Assembly: GCF_003610555.1 (NCBI RefSeq)
Contig: NZ_RAPQ01000008.1
Span: 186,001 to 250,000, forward strand
Reading direction: 5' to 3'
DNA from: Marinifilum flexuosum
Lineage (GTDB): Bacteria > Bacteroidota > Bacteroidia > Bacteroidales > Marinifilaceae
DNA: 64,000 nucleotides
Numbering within the stretch: position 1 is the first letter of the stretch; the number at the start of each line of letters is the position of its first letter. Shown piece after piece: positions 43,804 to 53,142 of this stretch. The notes under the pieces are model-generated. The model ran no database searches and was not told the DNA's origin. It worked only from the letters and a program-made list of their open reading frames with translations. A program made the position numbers and the translations under genes.

Positions 43804-45384
43804 ATGAAATTTCTAAACTTTTTTGGCATTTTGCTACTTACAGCCATTATTGGCTTAAGCTCTTGTAGTGAAGATGATTCTGAATCTACCGAAGGATTTG
43901 GTTCAATTGAATTTGCCGTAGATTTGTCTGAAGCAAGTACTTTAAAATCAGTTGAAGATATCAATGGATTAGTAATATCCATTGTAGATGTAGACAACAA
44001 TATTATTTATGGCAAAGAGGAACTTGAAGTATTCCACTTTAATGGTTCTTATATTGCTGGTCCCATAAGCTTGCGTGAAGGCAATTATAGCCTGACGGAA
44101 TTTTTCCTGGTTGATAAAAATAATAACATTATTTATGCATCTCCTAAAGATGGTTCAGAATTGGATTATCTAGTGGAAAAACCTTTGAATATAGAATTTG
44201 AGGTAAAAACCGACGAGGTATTGAAACTATCTCCTGAGGTTTTATCAACAGAAAGTTTTGATGCGGCAGACTTTGGATATACTTCCTTTGGTTTTATAGT
44301 AAAAGAGTTTTTTGACTTTTCCTTAAGTACCTTTACGTATAACAAGAATGTCATGAATTTTGAATTGGCACAATCCAGTATCAAAATTACTTCTGATGAT
44401 TCTTTGCTTTATTCCGGCGACTTAAAAGCCGAAACGAATACAATTCGCATTAGTGATGAATTCGAAAATTATAATATTCAAATTACCAAAGAAGGATTTA
44501 ATACGTTTCATTATTCTTATTCTGCAGATTCGTTGCATTATTACAATACTGAAAGAAATAATGCTCCATTAAAAATTATTTTGGTTGAAGAAACTGATGG
44601 TGTAATTCCTGAGATCGAGTTTGTAAGTGTTAATGGAGGTACTTTTCAAATGGGAGACGAGCTATATATTGGGCAGTCGGATGAACTACCAGTACATTCT
44701 GTTACGGTGAGTGATTTCCAAATAAGCAAATATGAAATTACACAATCTCAATTCATCGAATTTCTGAATAGTATTTCTTGCAATAGCGATGGAACTTATA
44801 TGGATGAAGAATTTGGAGTGGTTAGCTATATTGTGAATCTTGATGAAGATTATTGTCCTGTTGGTTACTCTGATGATGAGGGTTTTTATTTTAAAGGTTC
44901 TTATTGTGTACCTGGCATTGATTGTCCTGCTACCTGTGTTTCATGGTTTGGAGCCAATGCTTTTTGTAAGTGGGCAGGCGGAAGGTTGCCTTACGAAGCT
45001 GAATGGGAATTTGCTGCAAGAGGGGGAAATCTTAGTGAAGGATATAAATACAGCGGTAGTAATTATTATGATGAGGTAGCTTGGAATAGCTATACTTCTT
45101 ACGATATCGCCCAGCCTGTTGGACAGAAAAAACCAAATGAACTTGGAATATACGATATGAGTGGTAATGCTTGGGAATGGTGTTTTGATTGGTATGGTGA
45201 ATACAGCAGTGATCCACAAACCAATCCTACCGGACCTGAAACGGGAGATGACAGAGTTGGGCGTGGAGCAAGCTATTTGAGCAATGATTTATCTTGTAGA
45301 GTTGCCAATCGTCACGATAATAATCCAGATAATTTAATTACTCTGAGAGGACATGGAATTCGCATGGTTAAATCTGCAAATTAA
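43804..45384 (+). CDS. SUMF1-domain lipoprotein with beta-sandwich N-terminus
   Basis: 526 residues: lipobox signal (FGILLLTAIIGLSSC, Cys about 21), an N-terminal ~250-residue beta-rich region (DUF4493-like look, low certainty), then a SUMF1/FGE-like domain from about residue 275: FVSVNGGTFQMGDELYI, ISKYEITQSQFIEFLN, CKWAGGRLPYEAEWEFAARGG (in part) and DMSGNAWEWCFDWYG. The C-terminal segment GRGASYLSNDLSCRVANRHD keeps one of the two Cys positions of FGEs, so catalysis by the normal Cys pair is doubtful. It may be a surface binding protein. Confidence 0.85.
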   Translation: MKFLNFFGILLLTAIIGLSSCSEDDSESTEGFGSIEFAVDLSEASTLKSVEDINGLVISIVDVDNNIIYGKEELEVFHFNGSYIAGPISLREGNYSLTEFFLVDKNNNIIYASPKDGSELDYLVEKPLNIEFEVKTDEVLKLSPEVLSTESFDAADFGYTSFGFIVKEFFDFSLSTFTYNKNVMNFELAQSSIKITSDDSLLYSGDLKAETNTIRISDEFENYNIQITKEGFNTFHYSYSADSLHYYNTERNNAPLKIILVEETDGVIPEIEFVSVNGGTFQMGDELYIGQSDELPVHSVTVSDFQISKYEITQSQFIEFLNSISCNSDGTYMDEEFGVVSYIVNLDEDYCPVGYSDDEGFYFKGSYCVPGIDCPATCVSWFGANAFCKWAGGRLPYEAEWEFAARGGNLSEGYKYSGSNYYDEVAWNSYTSYDIAQPVGQKKPNELGIYDMSGNAWEWCFDWYGEYSSDPQTNPTGPETGDDRVGRGASYLSNDLSCRVANRHDNNPDNLITLRGHGIRMVKSAN

Positions 45385-45433
45385 TCAAGAATGATATAGA
45401 AACAGCTATTTTCATATGTGCTATTATCACCGG

Positions 45434-46399
45434 TTAAGCTTCAATAAATTCATTCACACGTTTTATTAGATCGCTTCTGTATTTTTGATGAACTGTGGGA
45501 TTTCCTTTGGCGTACTCATTTACCAAAATTTGTAATTCTTCCGATGATTTATTTTGAATATCATGCATATTAATTGTATTTAGCATGGAATCGGTATAGC
45601 TACTTAATCTGCTGGTGTCAAATTTTCTACCCAGTTTTCCATCAATGAAAATAACGGGTGTACCAAAAGCCAAACAGGGTAAAGCAGTATGCAAACGAGA
45701 AGTGACCACCAGCTTGGCATTCGCCAATTTCTTTAAGAAATCAGTAGCGATATTAAATCGCTCTTCATGAGAATACTTTCGTAAGCTTTTTTCCTGAATG
45801 ATGTATTTGGCTTTACTTAAGATAGGTTCAGGAAATATCTTTTGAATTAGTTTCCTTTTTTTCCACTCTTGATAGATTACCTTTGGAGTTCTTAAAATAC
45901 TTCTTGTTAGTGAAATAATACTAATTCTTGGATTAAATCTAGCCATATTATACAATACATCACTAAAAATGATTTCATCTGTATTATTTTCATCCAGATA
46001 AAGATCTCTGTTAAGAGCTAGCGTTAAACAACCCGAAAAATAGGCATCTACACCTTTGTTTTTAAGTAGATTGACTGTGTCATGATCTCGACAACCAATT
46101 GGTTGATGAATTTTATAATATTCAATAGCCTTATCTGAAAGTAACAGATCTTTTGCTTTTGGTGATATATGAAACGAAATAAAAAGCGGCTTAATATGAT
46201 TTGCAGGTGGCCAATTTTGAGGATAATGCATAAACCAACCATTTAAAATAAGTTTATGCACATCGCCAGAAAAATCAGAAAGAGTTTCTTTATTTAGATA
46301 ATTGTCAACAGTAGGTAGAAAAGGCAAAGCTGCCAGACTTTGAATGTATTCGCCAATATTTCTAACCTTATTCCAATATACCAATAGGGCAAACTTCAT
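45434..46399 (-). CDS. Polysaccharide pyruvyl transferase family protein
   Basis: 321 residues. The opening FALLVYWNKVRNIGEYIQSLAA and the C-terminal VVTSRLHTALPCLAFGTPVIFI (SRxH...GxP) are diagnostic of the PS_pyruv_trans family. It would add a ketal-linked pyruvate from PEP to a sugar on a polysaccharide. Last gene of the minus-strand polyol-phosphate run, 24 bp after the cytidylyltransferase/SDR gene. Confidence 0.85.
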   Translation of the reverse strand: MKFALLVYWNKVRNIGEYIQSLAALPFLPTVDNYLNKETLSDFSGDVHKLILNGWFMHYPQNWPPANHIKPLFISFHISPKAKDLLLSDKAIEYYKIHQPIGCRDHDTVNLLKNKGVDAYFSGCLTLALNRDLYLDENNTDEIIFSDVLYNMARFNPRISIISLTRSILRTPKVIYQEWKKRKLIQKIFPEPILSKAKYIIQEKSLRKYSHEERFNIATDFLKKLANAKLVVTSRLHTALPCLAFGTPVIFIDGKLGRKFDTSRLSSYTDSMLNTINMHDIQNKSSEELQILVNEYAKGNPTVHQKYRSDLIKRVNEFIEA

Positions 46400-46423
46400 A
46401 TTTATGGCTTGTTTTAAGGATTG

Positions 46424-47803
46424 TTATTTTTTAACATAAACCACTTGTCCGGTCAATTCAGAAAGAAGTGTTTGAACTGAGATTTGAGCTACATCCTCAG
46501 ATTTTAGCAGGCTATCCACAGGTTCATTGCCAAAATTCTTAACACGCATTGGCGTTTTGGTTCTTTCCGGGTTGATACAGTTCACCCTAATACCAAAATG
46601 TCTCCACTCCTCTGATATTGCCTGGGTAAAATTAACTGCTGCAGCTTTGGTTGAAGAGTATAAGCTATATGATGCTCTTCCTCTTGTGTAGGAACTAGAG
46701 GTGAACAAAAGCAAATGACCTTTGGTTTCCTTTAAATATTGAAAACTCTCTTTTGCAACATTAACCATTCCCAAATAATTAACGGCAATAATTTCTTCAA
46801 CGGTTTCCTGATCAACATTAATCAAAGCTTCTTTGTTTAAAATGGCAGCAGTGTTGATGATGTAATCAATTTTTCCAGCTTCAGCATATACTTTCTCCAG
46901 GCTAGTTCTTACGTCTTCAATGTTTTTAACATTCACACCATTTTCCGATCTGCTAAAAGAATATACTTTAGCTCCAGCTTCCTGGCAAATGGTAGCTATA
47001 TCTTTACCGATACCATAGCTACCACCGAAAACAACAATACACTTATCATTAATTTGATCGATATTTTCAGAGCTAAATTTAGAGGTTTTAAACTCCTGAT
47101 TTTTAAGCTGGAATAGTTTGTCGGCAATGAACATGTCCAAATCATAGGTGATTTTGATGTTATCGGCCGCACCTTCAACAACAGTAATGGTTTCTTCAGG
47201 TAAATATTTTAATACAACACCACAATCATCCGTGGTTTTAAACTTAGGATCAGATAATGCCTTCTCGTAAGCTTCTTTGATGGTTTTTAGTCTAAATGCC
47301 TGTGGTGTTTGCCCCTGTCGAAGCTGATCCCGGTTGGGTACGTTTACAATCTGGTTTTTATCGCAAACTTCAATAATGGTATCGGTTGCTTTAATGGCAA
47401 CATCCACCGCATTGCAATGGTTAAGGCTGTCGATTACCTCATTAATAATGGTGCGATTGATAAAAGGACGAACAGCATCATGAAAAATCAGCTTGATTTC
47501 ATCAGCATTTTCCTCGTTTTGATATGCTTTTATGGCAGCTAAACTTGAATCGCTTCTTTCCTTACCGCCAATTAAAATTTTTTTAACCTTGTTGTATTGA
47601 TTGTTACTGACAATCGTTTCTATTTCGCTTGTGAAATTTGGATTGATAACAATGGCAACTTCATCTATACTACTGCATTTCTGAAATACATCTAAAGTGT
47701 GTTCAATAATGGTTTTGCCTGCTACTTTTATAAATTGTTTTGGCAGATTACCACCAAATCTTGATCCATTCCCACCAGCTAAAATTACTCCAATATTTCT
47801 CAT
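46424..47803 (-). CDS. Bifunctional cytidylyltransferase/SDR (CDP-ribitol synthase type)
   Basis: 459 residues in two domains. The N-terminal ~235 residues are an IspD/TarI-like cytidylyltransferase: VILAGGNGSRFGGNLPKQF, FHDAVRPFINRT, and TTDDCGVVL. The C-terminal ~210 residues are a short-chain dehydrogenase: VVFGGSYGIGKDIA (NADP site) and YSLYSSTKAAAVNF (YxxxK). This is the layout of H. influenzae Bcs1, which reduces ribulose-5-P and makes CDP-ribitol; TarIJ do the same as separate proteins. Two TagF/TarL-like genes just upstream fit this role. It is not the housekeeping IspD because of the SDR fusion. Confidence 0.85.
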   Translation of the reverse strand: MRNIGVILAGGNGSRFGGNLPKQFIKVAGKTIIEHTLDVFQKCSSIDEVAIVINPNFTSEIETIVSNNQYNKVKKILIGGKERSDSSLAAIKAYQNEENADEIKLIFHDAVRPFINRTIINEVIDSLNHCNAVDVAIKATDTIIEVCDKNQIVNVPNRDQLRQGQTPQAFRLKTIKEAYEKALSDPKFKTTDDCGVVLKYLPEETITVVEGAADNIKITYDLDMFIADKLFQLKNQEFKTSKFSSENIDQINDKCIVVFGGSYGIGKDIATICQEAGAKVYSFSRSENGVNVKNIEDVRTSLEKVYAEAGKIDYIINTAAILNKEALINVDQETVEEIIAVNYLGMVNVAKESFQYLKETKGHLLLFTSSSYTRGRASYSLYSSTKAAAVNFTQAISEEWRHFGIRVNCINPERTKTPMRVKNFGNEPVDSLLKSEDVAQISVQTLLSELTGQVVYVKK

Positions 47804-47928
47804 ATTGCCTTTATTTATTATAGATGAAAAGTTTAATTCATATAAAATACGAATGCGAATTTACTATTAATTTAGGTAGTTGAGAAACAAGCAAGAGTAT
47901 TATACCATTTTTGATGTTAGTTTATGCT

Positions 47929-49149
47929 TTAATTGTTTAGGATATTATCAATTTCAGAAGCGATTCGTTCCGATGATCTCTCATCTTTAAATTTGAAAGC
48001 AACATCGCAAATTTCTGCTCTCTTTTGTTTTTGATCATCTTTCCCTTCAATGATGGAATAGCTGATCTGCTTTAAAAGCTCTTCTTCCGATTTACAGATG
48101 GTTCCTGCAGTAATCCATTCATAGTCAAACTGAATTGCACGATCTTTGGCAATGTACTTTTCGTAGTCGTATGGATAATACAAAATCGGTCTGTCCAAAA
48201 GAAGGTAATCCATGTAGATGGAAGAATAATCGGTAATAAGAAGATCGATTAATTTGAGTGTTGGATATACATCCAATTCATTATCAAACCAGACAATATT
48301 GGATAAGTTTTCCTGAGTGTTTGTAAGATTGGTATAGGTGTGAAATTTGAATACAAACAGTAGTTTATTTGCTTTTGCAAATTCATTTAGAACAGACATA
48401 TGAATTGCTCCACTCGAAATGGGATCACCTCCTGTTTCTCGGTAAGTTGGAGCATACAAGATGGTTTTATACCCTTCTTTCTTAAATTCTTGTATGGTAT
48501 GGTGTGCTTCGACATCACAACGAATAAAATCATCTTCAACTATTTCTCTGAAAAAGATATCATTTCTAGGATATCCTGTTTCTATGATTTTATCCGATTT
48601 AAAAGCCCTTGAAAAAAGTTGCTCTGTATAAAACTTTGATGTTGAGACAAGAACATCATATTTTGGATATAAAGCATACAAAGCAGCCTCTAAACGATGG
48701 AAAAACTTTTTACGGTTTTCGATATAGGCAGGACTATCCAGCTGAATTCGTTTAAAACCCACGCCATGCCACAGTTGAACGATTGTTGAGCGGCGCAGAA
48801 GAAAGTATCTAAAATCCTTAATCCATTCATAGATATCAACCACAGCTATTTTAGAGCGCAATAAAATGTAAATGGACTGAGCACTTGGATACAAAACAAC
48901 CTTATTATAGAACTTTTTGATTTCAAGATATTCTTCTTTGCTATACGTCAAAAAGTATAGGCTCTCATGAGTTTTATGAAGGTATTGATACAAGTACTTG
49001 ATATTGCCTTGAAAAAGACCATCTTTTCTTCCTCCGATAAAAACAATTAAATCATTCTTTTTTGGGAATAAATAACTTAGCGGAAGTAGAATACACCAGC
49101 CAATAAAGGCGTAAATTATAATGCTGACTCTACGTATAATGATACTCAT
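47929..49149 (-). CDS. TagF/TarL-like CDP-polyol phosphotransferase
   Basis: 406 residues with an N-terminal hydrophobic anchor (about 7-28). Family motifs: [19 protein letters not shown] (catalytic His in WHG) and [25 protein letters not shown] (the DYSS phosphate site). It would transfer glycerol-phosphate or ribitol-phosphate from a CDP donor to a membrane-linked polymer. Its ATG directly abuts the stop of the upstream homolog (TAAATG), so translation is probably coupled. It is a distinct paralog, not a recent copy. Confidence 0.88.
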   Translation of the reverse strand: MSIIIRRVSIIIYAFIGWCILLPLSYLFPKKNDLIVFIGGRKDGLFQGNIKYLYQYLHKTHESLYFLTYSKEEYLEIKKFYNKVVLYPSAQSIYILLRSKIAVVDIYEWIKDFRYFLLRRSTIVQLWHGVGFKRIQLDSPAYIENRKKFFHRLEAALYALYPKYDVLVSTSKFYTEQLFSRAFKSDKIIETGYPRNDIFFREIVEDDFIRCDVEAHHTIQEFKKEGYKTILYAPTYRETGGDPISSGAIHMSVLNEFAKANKLLFVFKFHTYTNLTNTQENLSNIVWFDNELDVYPTLKLIDLLITDYSSIYMDYLLLDRPILYYPYDYEKYIAKDRAIQFDYEWITAGTICKSEEELLKQISYSIIEGKDDQKQKRAEICDVAFKFKDERSSERIASEIDNILNN

Positions 49150-50370
49150 TTAATTAATGCTTAGAATTTTCTTGTAAATACGATGACAATGATTTTCATC
49201 TGTATAGTAGTGATAAGTCTCTCGAACAGCTTGGCGCCATTCTTGGTCGATGTTTGGATTGGCGATATAATCATTCAGACCTTCTATCAAGTCCTGCATG
49301 CTCGCAAATTTCTTACCTGGAGTATTTCTCTCATAATCCAGTATCAAACCCTGATATTTGCTGTATTCCTCAATATCGTATGGGATAAAGCAGATTGGTC
49401 TGTCCAATAGCAGGTAATCTACCAAAATTGATGAATAATCGGTTATTAAAATATCCACAAAAGGCAATAGTTCGGTTACATCAGGAAAATGATCCTGCTC
49501 TGCTTTTTTAACTCTTTTCAGTTTGAATAAAGATTCATCCTTCAAAATACTTTTTCGCTTAACGGATTCTTTGTGCCCGCGAATAAGCAGGTAGGTATCA
49601 TGCTCTTCTAAAAAGCGTTCCAATAATTCAGCTTTGTAATCCTCGAAAGGGAAAAACTCTGTTAGCTTCCCATCCCTCCATGTTGGAGCATAAAGAATCA
49701 CCTTCTTATCCAGGTAAGGATGTTGCTGAATCAGTTCAGCATCCTGATTATTTTCAGATAGCAAATAGTCATAGCGTGGCATTCCGGTCAACCACACCTG
49801 ATTCAAATTCACTCTGAAACCAGAAGCCAACATCAAACATTCGATATCAGAACAGGCGGTTAGGTAAGAATAGGATTGAAGTTGGTATGATTTACCAAAT
49901 TTGTTCCAAACTGGAGTCTGGTAACCAATTTGCTTTACTGGTGTTCCATGTCCTAAATAGATGATTTTTTTGCGCTTTTCATGTAGGTAATACGGGAAGA
50001 AAACCGCAGCACTGGTCCCATAGGATATGATTACATTTTTAGTGTGTAAAAATACTTTTAATGCAGTAAAGGAATTTGCGTAAACGACCTCATTGGGGAA
50101 TTTCTGCTTGAGTTCGGCATACAGCTTTTTGTTTGCCGTAAAAAGCAGGCACTTGAAAGCTTCCTGTTTTCGCAAATACTCAAAAAGAAATTTCGAATTG
50201 TCGTAGTAAAACTGCTCTGTCAGAAAGAACAGAGCAATTTTCTTGTTCTTTCTGAATAGTTTCTCGACAATGAAATAAAGGTTTCGCAGACAAAATATAA
50301 GCAGATGCAGAAAAACGATTTTCTGCATGAAGTTTGCAAATTGTTGTGGTTTAGTGTATCCGCTAGACAT
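49150..50370 (-). CDS. TagF/TarL-like CDP-polyol phosphotransferase, second paralog
   Basis: 406 residues from the ATG at 50370 (a TTG at 50403 adds 11). Family motifs: IIYLGHGTPVKQIGY (HG motif), YLTACSDIE, and [27 protein letters not shown] hydrophobic stretch near residues 20-37 may be a monotopic membrane anchor. One of the pair may prime the polymer and the other extend it, as TarK/TarL or TagB/TagF do; sequence alone does not say which. It overlaps the YfhO stop by 8 bp. Confidence 0.88.
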   Translation of the reverse strand: MSSGYTKPQQFANFMQKIVFLHLLIFCLRNLYFIVEKLFRKNKKIALFFLTEQFYYDNSKFLFEYLRKQEAFKCLLFTANKKLYAELKQKFPNEVVYANSFTALKVFLHTKNVIISYGTSAAVFFPYYLHEKRKKIIYLGHGTPVKQIGYQTPVWNKFGKSYQLQSYSYLTACSDIECLMLASGFRVNLNQVWLTGMPRYDYLLSENNQDAELIQQHPYLDKKVILYAPTWRDGKLTEFFPFEDYKAELLERFLEEHDTYLLIRGHKESVKRKSILKDESLFKLKRVKKAEQDHFPDVTELLPFVDILITDYSSILVDYLLLDRPICFIPYDIEEYSKYQGLILDYERNTPGKKFASMQDLIEGLNDYIANPNIDQEWRQAVRETYHYYTDENHCHRIYKKILSIN

Positions 50371-52972
50371 TTTCCTTTTTAAAGTTTTTGATTCCAAAAA
50401 CAATTGCTCCCAATGCTACCACAAAGAAAAGAATCATACTGGTCAATGAAATTTTCTCACCCACAAAGTATCCCTTAGGTTCAAATTTGAACTCAACTTT
50501 GTGTTTTCCTGCAGGTAGTTTCATGCCACGAAGAACATAGTTTGCTCTAAAGTGTTTTGCTGGTTTTCCATCGATATATGCATTCCAACCAGGCTGATAA
50601 TAAACCTCAGAGAAAACAGCCAGTTGTTCTGTTTTTGCCTGATATTGGTAGCCAATCTGATTTGGCGAATATTTTGTCATTTGAATGTTGGCTGTTGAAT
50701 CTGCAATAATGCTTAAGCCATTCAACTGATTTTTAAAACGCTGATCAACAATTGCCTCTTTAGCCGGATCGAAGCCATTTAAAAGCATGATTTCTTCATT
50801 GGCATCTTTAACCAATTTGTAAGAGTCAACAAACCATGCATTTCCAAGTGCATTAGGATTAATACTTAGCTGAGCTCCCTTTTCTCCCTGGCTGATAATG
50901 TATTTCGCATTCAACATATCCAAAGCTTTCATGTTGCCTTTGTCGATATGATATTCGTACAATTCCTGAATACGACGCAATTTTGCTCCATGATAACCCC
51001 CAATGGACTTGTGGAAGTAGGATGGACGTGCATTCTGGAAAGGACCGCCGATTTGTTCAAACACCCTGTAATTGGTGTTGTAGGTAACGGCCCAAAGTTG
51101 TGCTGCTACTTTTTCGTAATCGCTGGCTTTTCTGTTCTTTCTGGTGTAGTTTTTTACTGCCTGATCGGCAATTGCCTTTAATTCAGGATTGTTTTTTAAC
51201 TCGTTCTGCAGAATTTGAAAATCTGCCATATTAGGCATGTATGCCAGGTTCAATTCTTTCTTTTCTACAAATGCATCATTGGTAGTAAAGCGTTTATTAA
51301 CCGGGTACAAATCGACTAAAATCAAAACAACCACCGCCGGGATAAAGAATTTTGCTTTCAGATAATCTTTAGAATATGCCCAAACCAAAGCTGCACCTAC
51401 TAAAATGAACAGGAAGCTTCTTAAAGCATCAGCTCTAAACATATCGATACGAGCATTGATCAAATCGTTCTGAATTTGAGCGATGAAAGAAACTGCATTC
51501 GGATTGGAAGCACTAATCTGGGTAAAATAGTTTTGTTCCACATCGCTTAAGAAATCCAATCCAAAAGTTGGGATAAGATAAAGAAGAAGGGCGATACCAC
51601 CTGTTAATGCAAATGGCAGAACCAATACATTTAGGTTTAGAGAAGCAAACTTCACTTTTTTCTTCAGTATCTCAGGTTCATCAATTAGCTTTTTAAGCGC
51701 TAAAATGGCCAATAGAGGAATACACAGCTCAACTATAATTAGGATGGATGATACTGCTCTAAACTTGTTATAAAGTGGTACGTAATCGAAAAACAGATTT
51801 GTAAGGGCAGGGAAGTTATGTCCCCAGGATAGCATGATTGCCAAAATAGTAGCTGTTAGCAATCCCCATTTTAGGCGACCTGCCACAATAAATAAGCCTA
51901 AAAAGAACAGAAACAAGATAAAGGCTCCTACATAAACAGGACCAACGGTAAATAACTGATTGCCCCAGTAATGGTGGTTTTTCACCTGTTCCATATTGTA
52001 ATAATCAGCAACCGATTTAACCTGACCGCCATTTACATAGTTCAAAACCTGAATGCCCTCTTGTGGAGATCCACCGCCACCTTTTGCATTGGGAATCAAT
52101 AAGCTTAAAGTTTCCTGGATTCCATAACTCCACATGGTTCCGTAATCTTTATCTACTCCAGTGGTTTGGTTGTCCTTATTACCCAAACTCAATTCCGATT
52201 TACCTCGAATTGTTGATTTACTGTATTCGTATGAGCTATATAAGTTCGTGAAGTTAACGCCCAAAGCAATAATCGAAGCTATGGCAAGCACTCCTATGGC
52301 TTTAAAGAAATGTTTCAGATTCTTTTCTTTAAACTGGTGGTAGAATTCGTAGATTAGAATACAAATAACCGTTAACATGAAGTAATAAGTCATTTGTATG
52401 TGGTTGGAATACAATTCCATGATCAGGAAGAATGTGGCTATAATTCCACCCCAAAGATATCGTCCTCTTAATACCATTAATATTCCACCAAGGGCGGGAG
52501 GGATGAAAGCCAATGCATTTACCTTCCACAAATGTCCTGCTCCAATGATAATGATGAAATAAGTGGAAAATGCATATGCAACGGAACCCGCGATGGAGAG
52601 CCATGGATTAACTCGTAAACTAATGAGAAGGATATAAAAACCAAGCATGTACAGAATGAGGTACTTCACAGGATCTGGAGTATAAAGCTCCATCATCTTC
52701 TTAAAAGTGTACATGTCTTTTGCCTGGTAATCAACATTAATTTGGTAAGATGGCATTCCTCCAAACATCGAGTTGGTCCACAAGGCATCTTCGCCTGTCT
52801 TTTCTCGAAAATCAATAATTTCTTTTTTAGCACCCCAAGCGTGAATTGAGTCACCCTTTTTGTACTGTTTTCCCTCCATAGCAGGCTGGAAATACATGAA
52901 TGCTACAATTAAAAATACCAGGATGGATACCAGGTGAGGCAATGCGGACTTAAATATCGACTTAAAACTCAT
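50363..52972 (-). CDS. YfhO-family GT-C membrane protein
   Basis: 869 residues with about 12 membrane helices in the first ~600 residues and a periplasmic beta domain at the C-terminus, ending in a final helix (LTSMILFFVVALGAIVFGI). The opening LPHLVSILVFLIVAFMYFQPAMEGKQ and FGGMPSYQINVDY are typical of YfhO proteins. In Bacillus and Listeria, members of this family glycosylate lipoteichoic/wall teichoic acid from a lipid-linked sugar. Its 8-bp overlap with a TagF-like gene suggests a similar decorating role here (inference). Confidence 0.85.
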   Translation of the reverse strand: MSFKSIFKSALPHLVSILVFLIVAFMYFQPAMEGKQYKKGDSIHAWGAKKEIIDFREKTGEDALWTNSMFGGMPSYQINVDYQAKDMYTFKKMMELYTPDPVKYLILYMLGFYILLISLRVNPWLSIAGSVAYAFSTYFIIIIGAGHLWKVNALAFIPPALGGILMVLRGRYLWGGIIATFFLIMELYSNHIQMTYYFMLTVICILIYEFYHQFKEKNLKHFFKAIGVLAIASIIALGVNFTNLYSSYEYSKSTIRGKSELSLGNKDNQTTGVDKDYGTMWSYGIQETLSLLIPNAKGGGGSPQEGIQVLNYVNGGQVKSVADYYNMEQVKNHHYWGNQLFTVGPVYVGAFILFLFFLGLFIVAGRLKWGLLTATILAIMLSWGHNFPALTNLFFDYVPLYNKFRAVSSILIIVELCIPLLAILALKKLIDEPEILKKKVKFASLNLNVLVLPFALTGGIALLLYLIPTFGLDFLSDVEQNYFTQISASNPNAVSFIAQIQNDLINARIDMFRADALRSFLFILVGAALVWAYSKDYLKAKFFIPAVVVLILVDLYPVNKRFTTNDAFVEKKELNLAYMPNMADFQILQNELKNNPELKAIADQAVKNYTRKNRKASDYEKVAAQLWAVTYNTNYRVFEQIGGPFQNARPSYFHKSIGGYHGAKLRRIQELYEYHIDKGNMKALDMLNAKYIISQGEKGAQLSINPNALGNAWFVDSYKLVKDANEEIMLLNGFDPAKEAIVDQRFKNQLNGLSIIADSTANIQMTKYSPNQIGYQYQAKTEQLAVFSEVYYQPGWNAYIDGKPAKHFRANYVLRGMKLPAGKHKVEFKFEPKGYFVGEKISLTSMILFFVVALGAIVFGIKNFKKENV

Positions 52973-52991
52973 ATTGAATTATGAATTAGGA

Positions 52992-53040
52992 TCCCGATAG
53001 TTATCGGGGATGAATTATGAGTGAATCAATTCATAATTCA
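52992..53040. repeat. Short palindromes upstream of yfhO
   Basis: CCCGATA-GT-TATCGGG (52993-53008) followed by GAATTATGA facing TCATAATTC (to about 53040). REP-like extragenic sequence before the yfhO start. Confidence 0.5.
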
Positions 53041-53081
53041 TCATTGATAATTGATAATTTTAAATTCAGGCTCTAAAATAC

Positions 53082-53112
53082 AAAAAGCACAGAACAATAT
53101 TGCCCTGTGCTT
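53082..53112 (-). terminator. Terminator of the C45-like gene
   Basis: AAGCACAG / CTGTGCTT stem (53085-53092, 53105-53112) with a CAATATTG core; T-run on the minus strand. Confidence 0.65.
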
Positions 53113-53142
53113 CACTTAATGTTTTTCCGATTGTTTATTTCC

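Noticed and set aside
46424-47803. Housekeeping ispD (MEP pathway)
   Set aside because: The cytidylyltransferase is fused to an SDR domain and sits with TagF-like genes; IspD is a single domain of ~230 residues.
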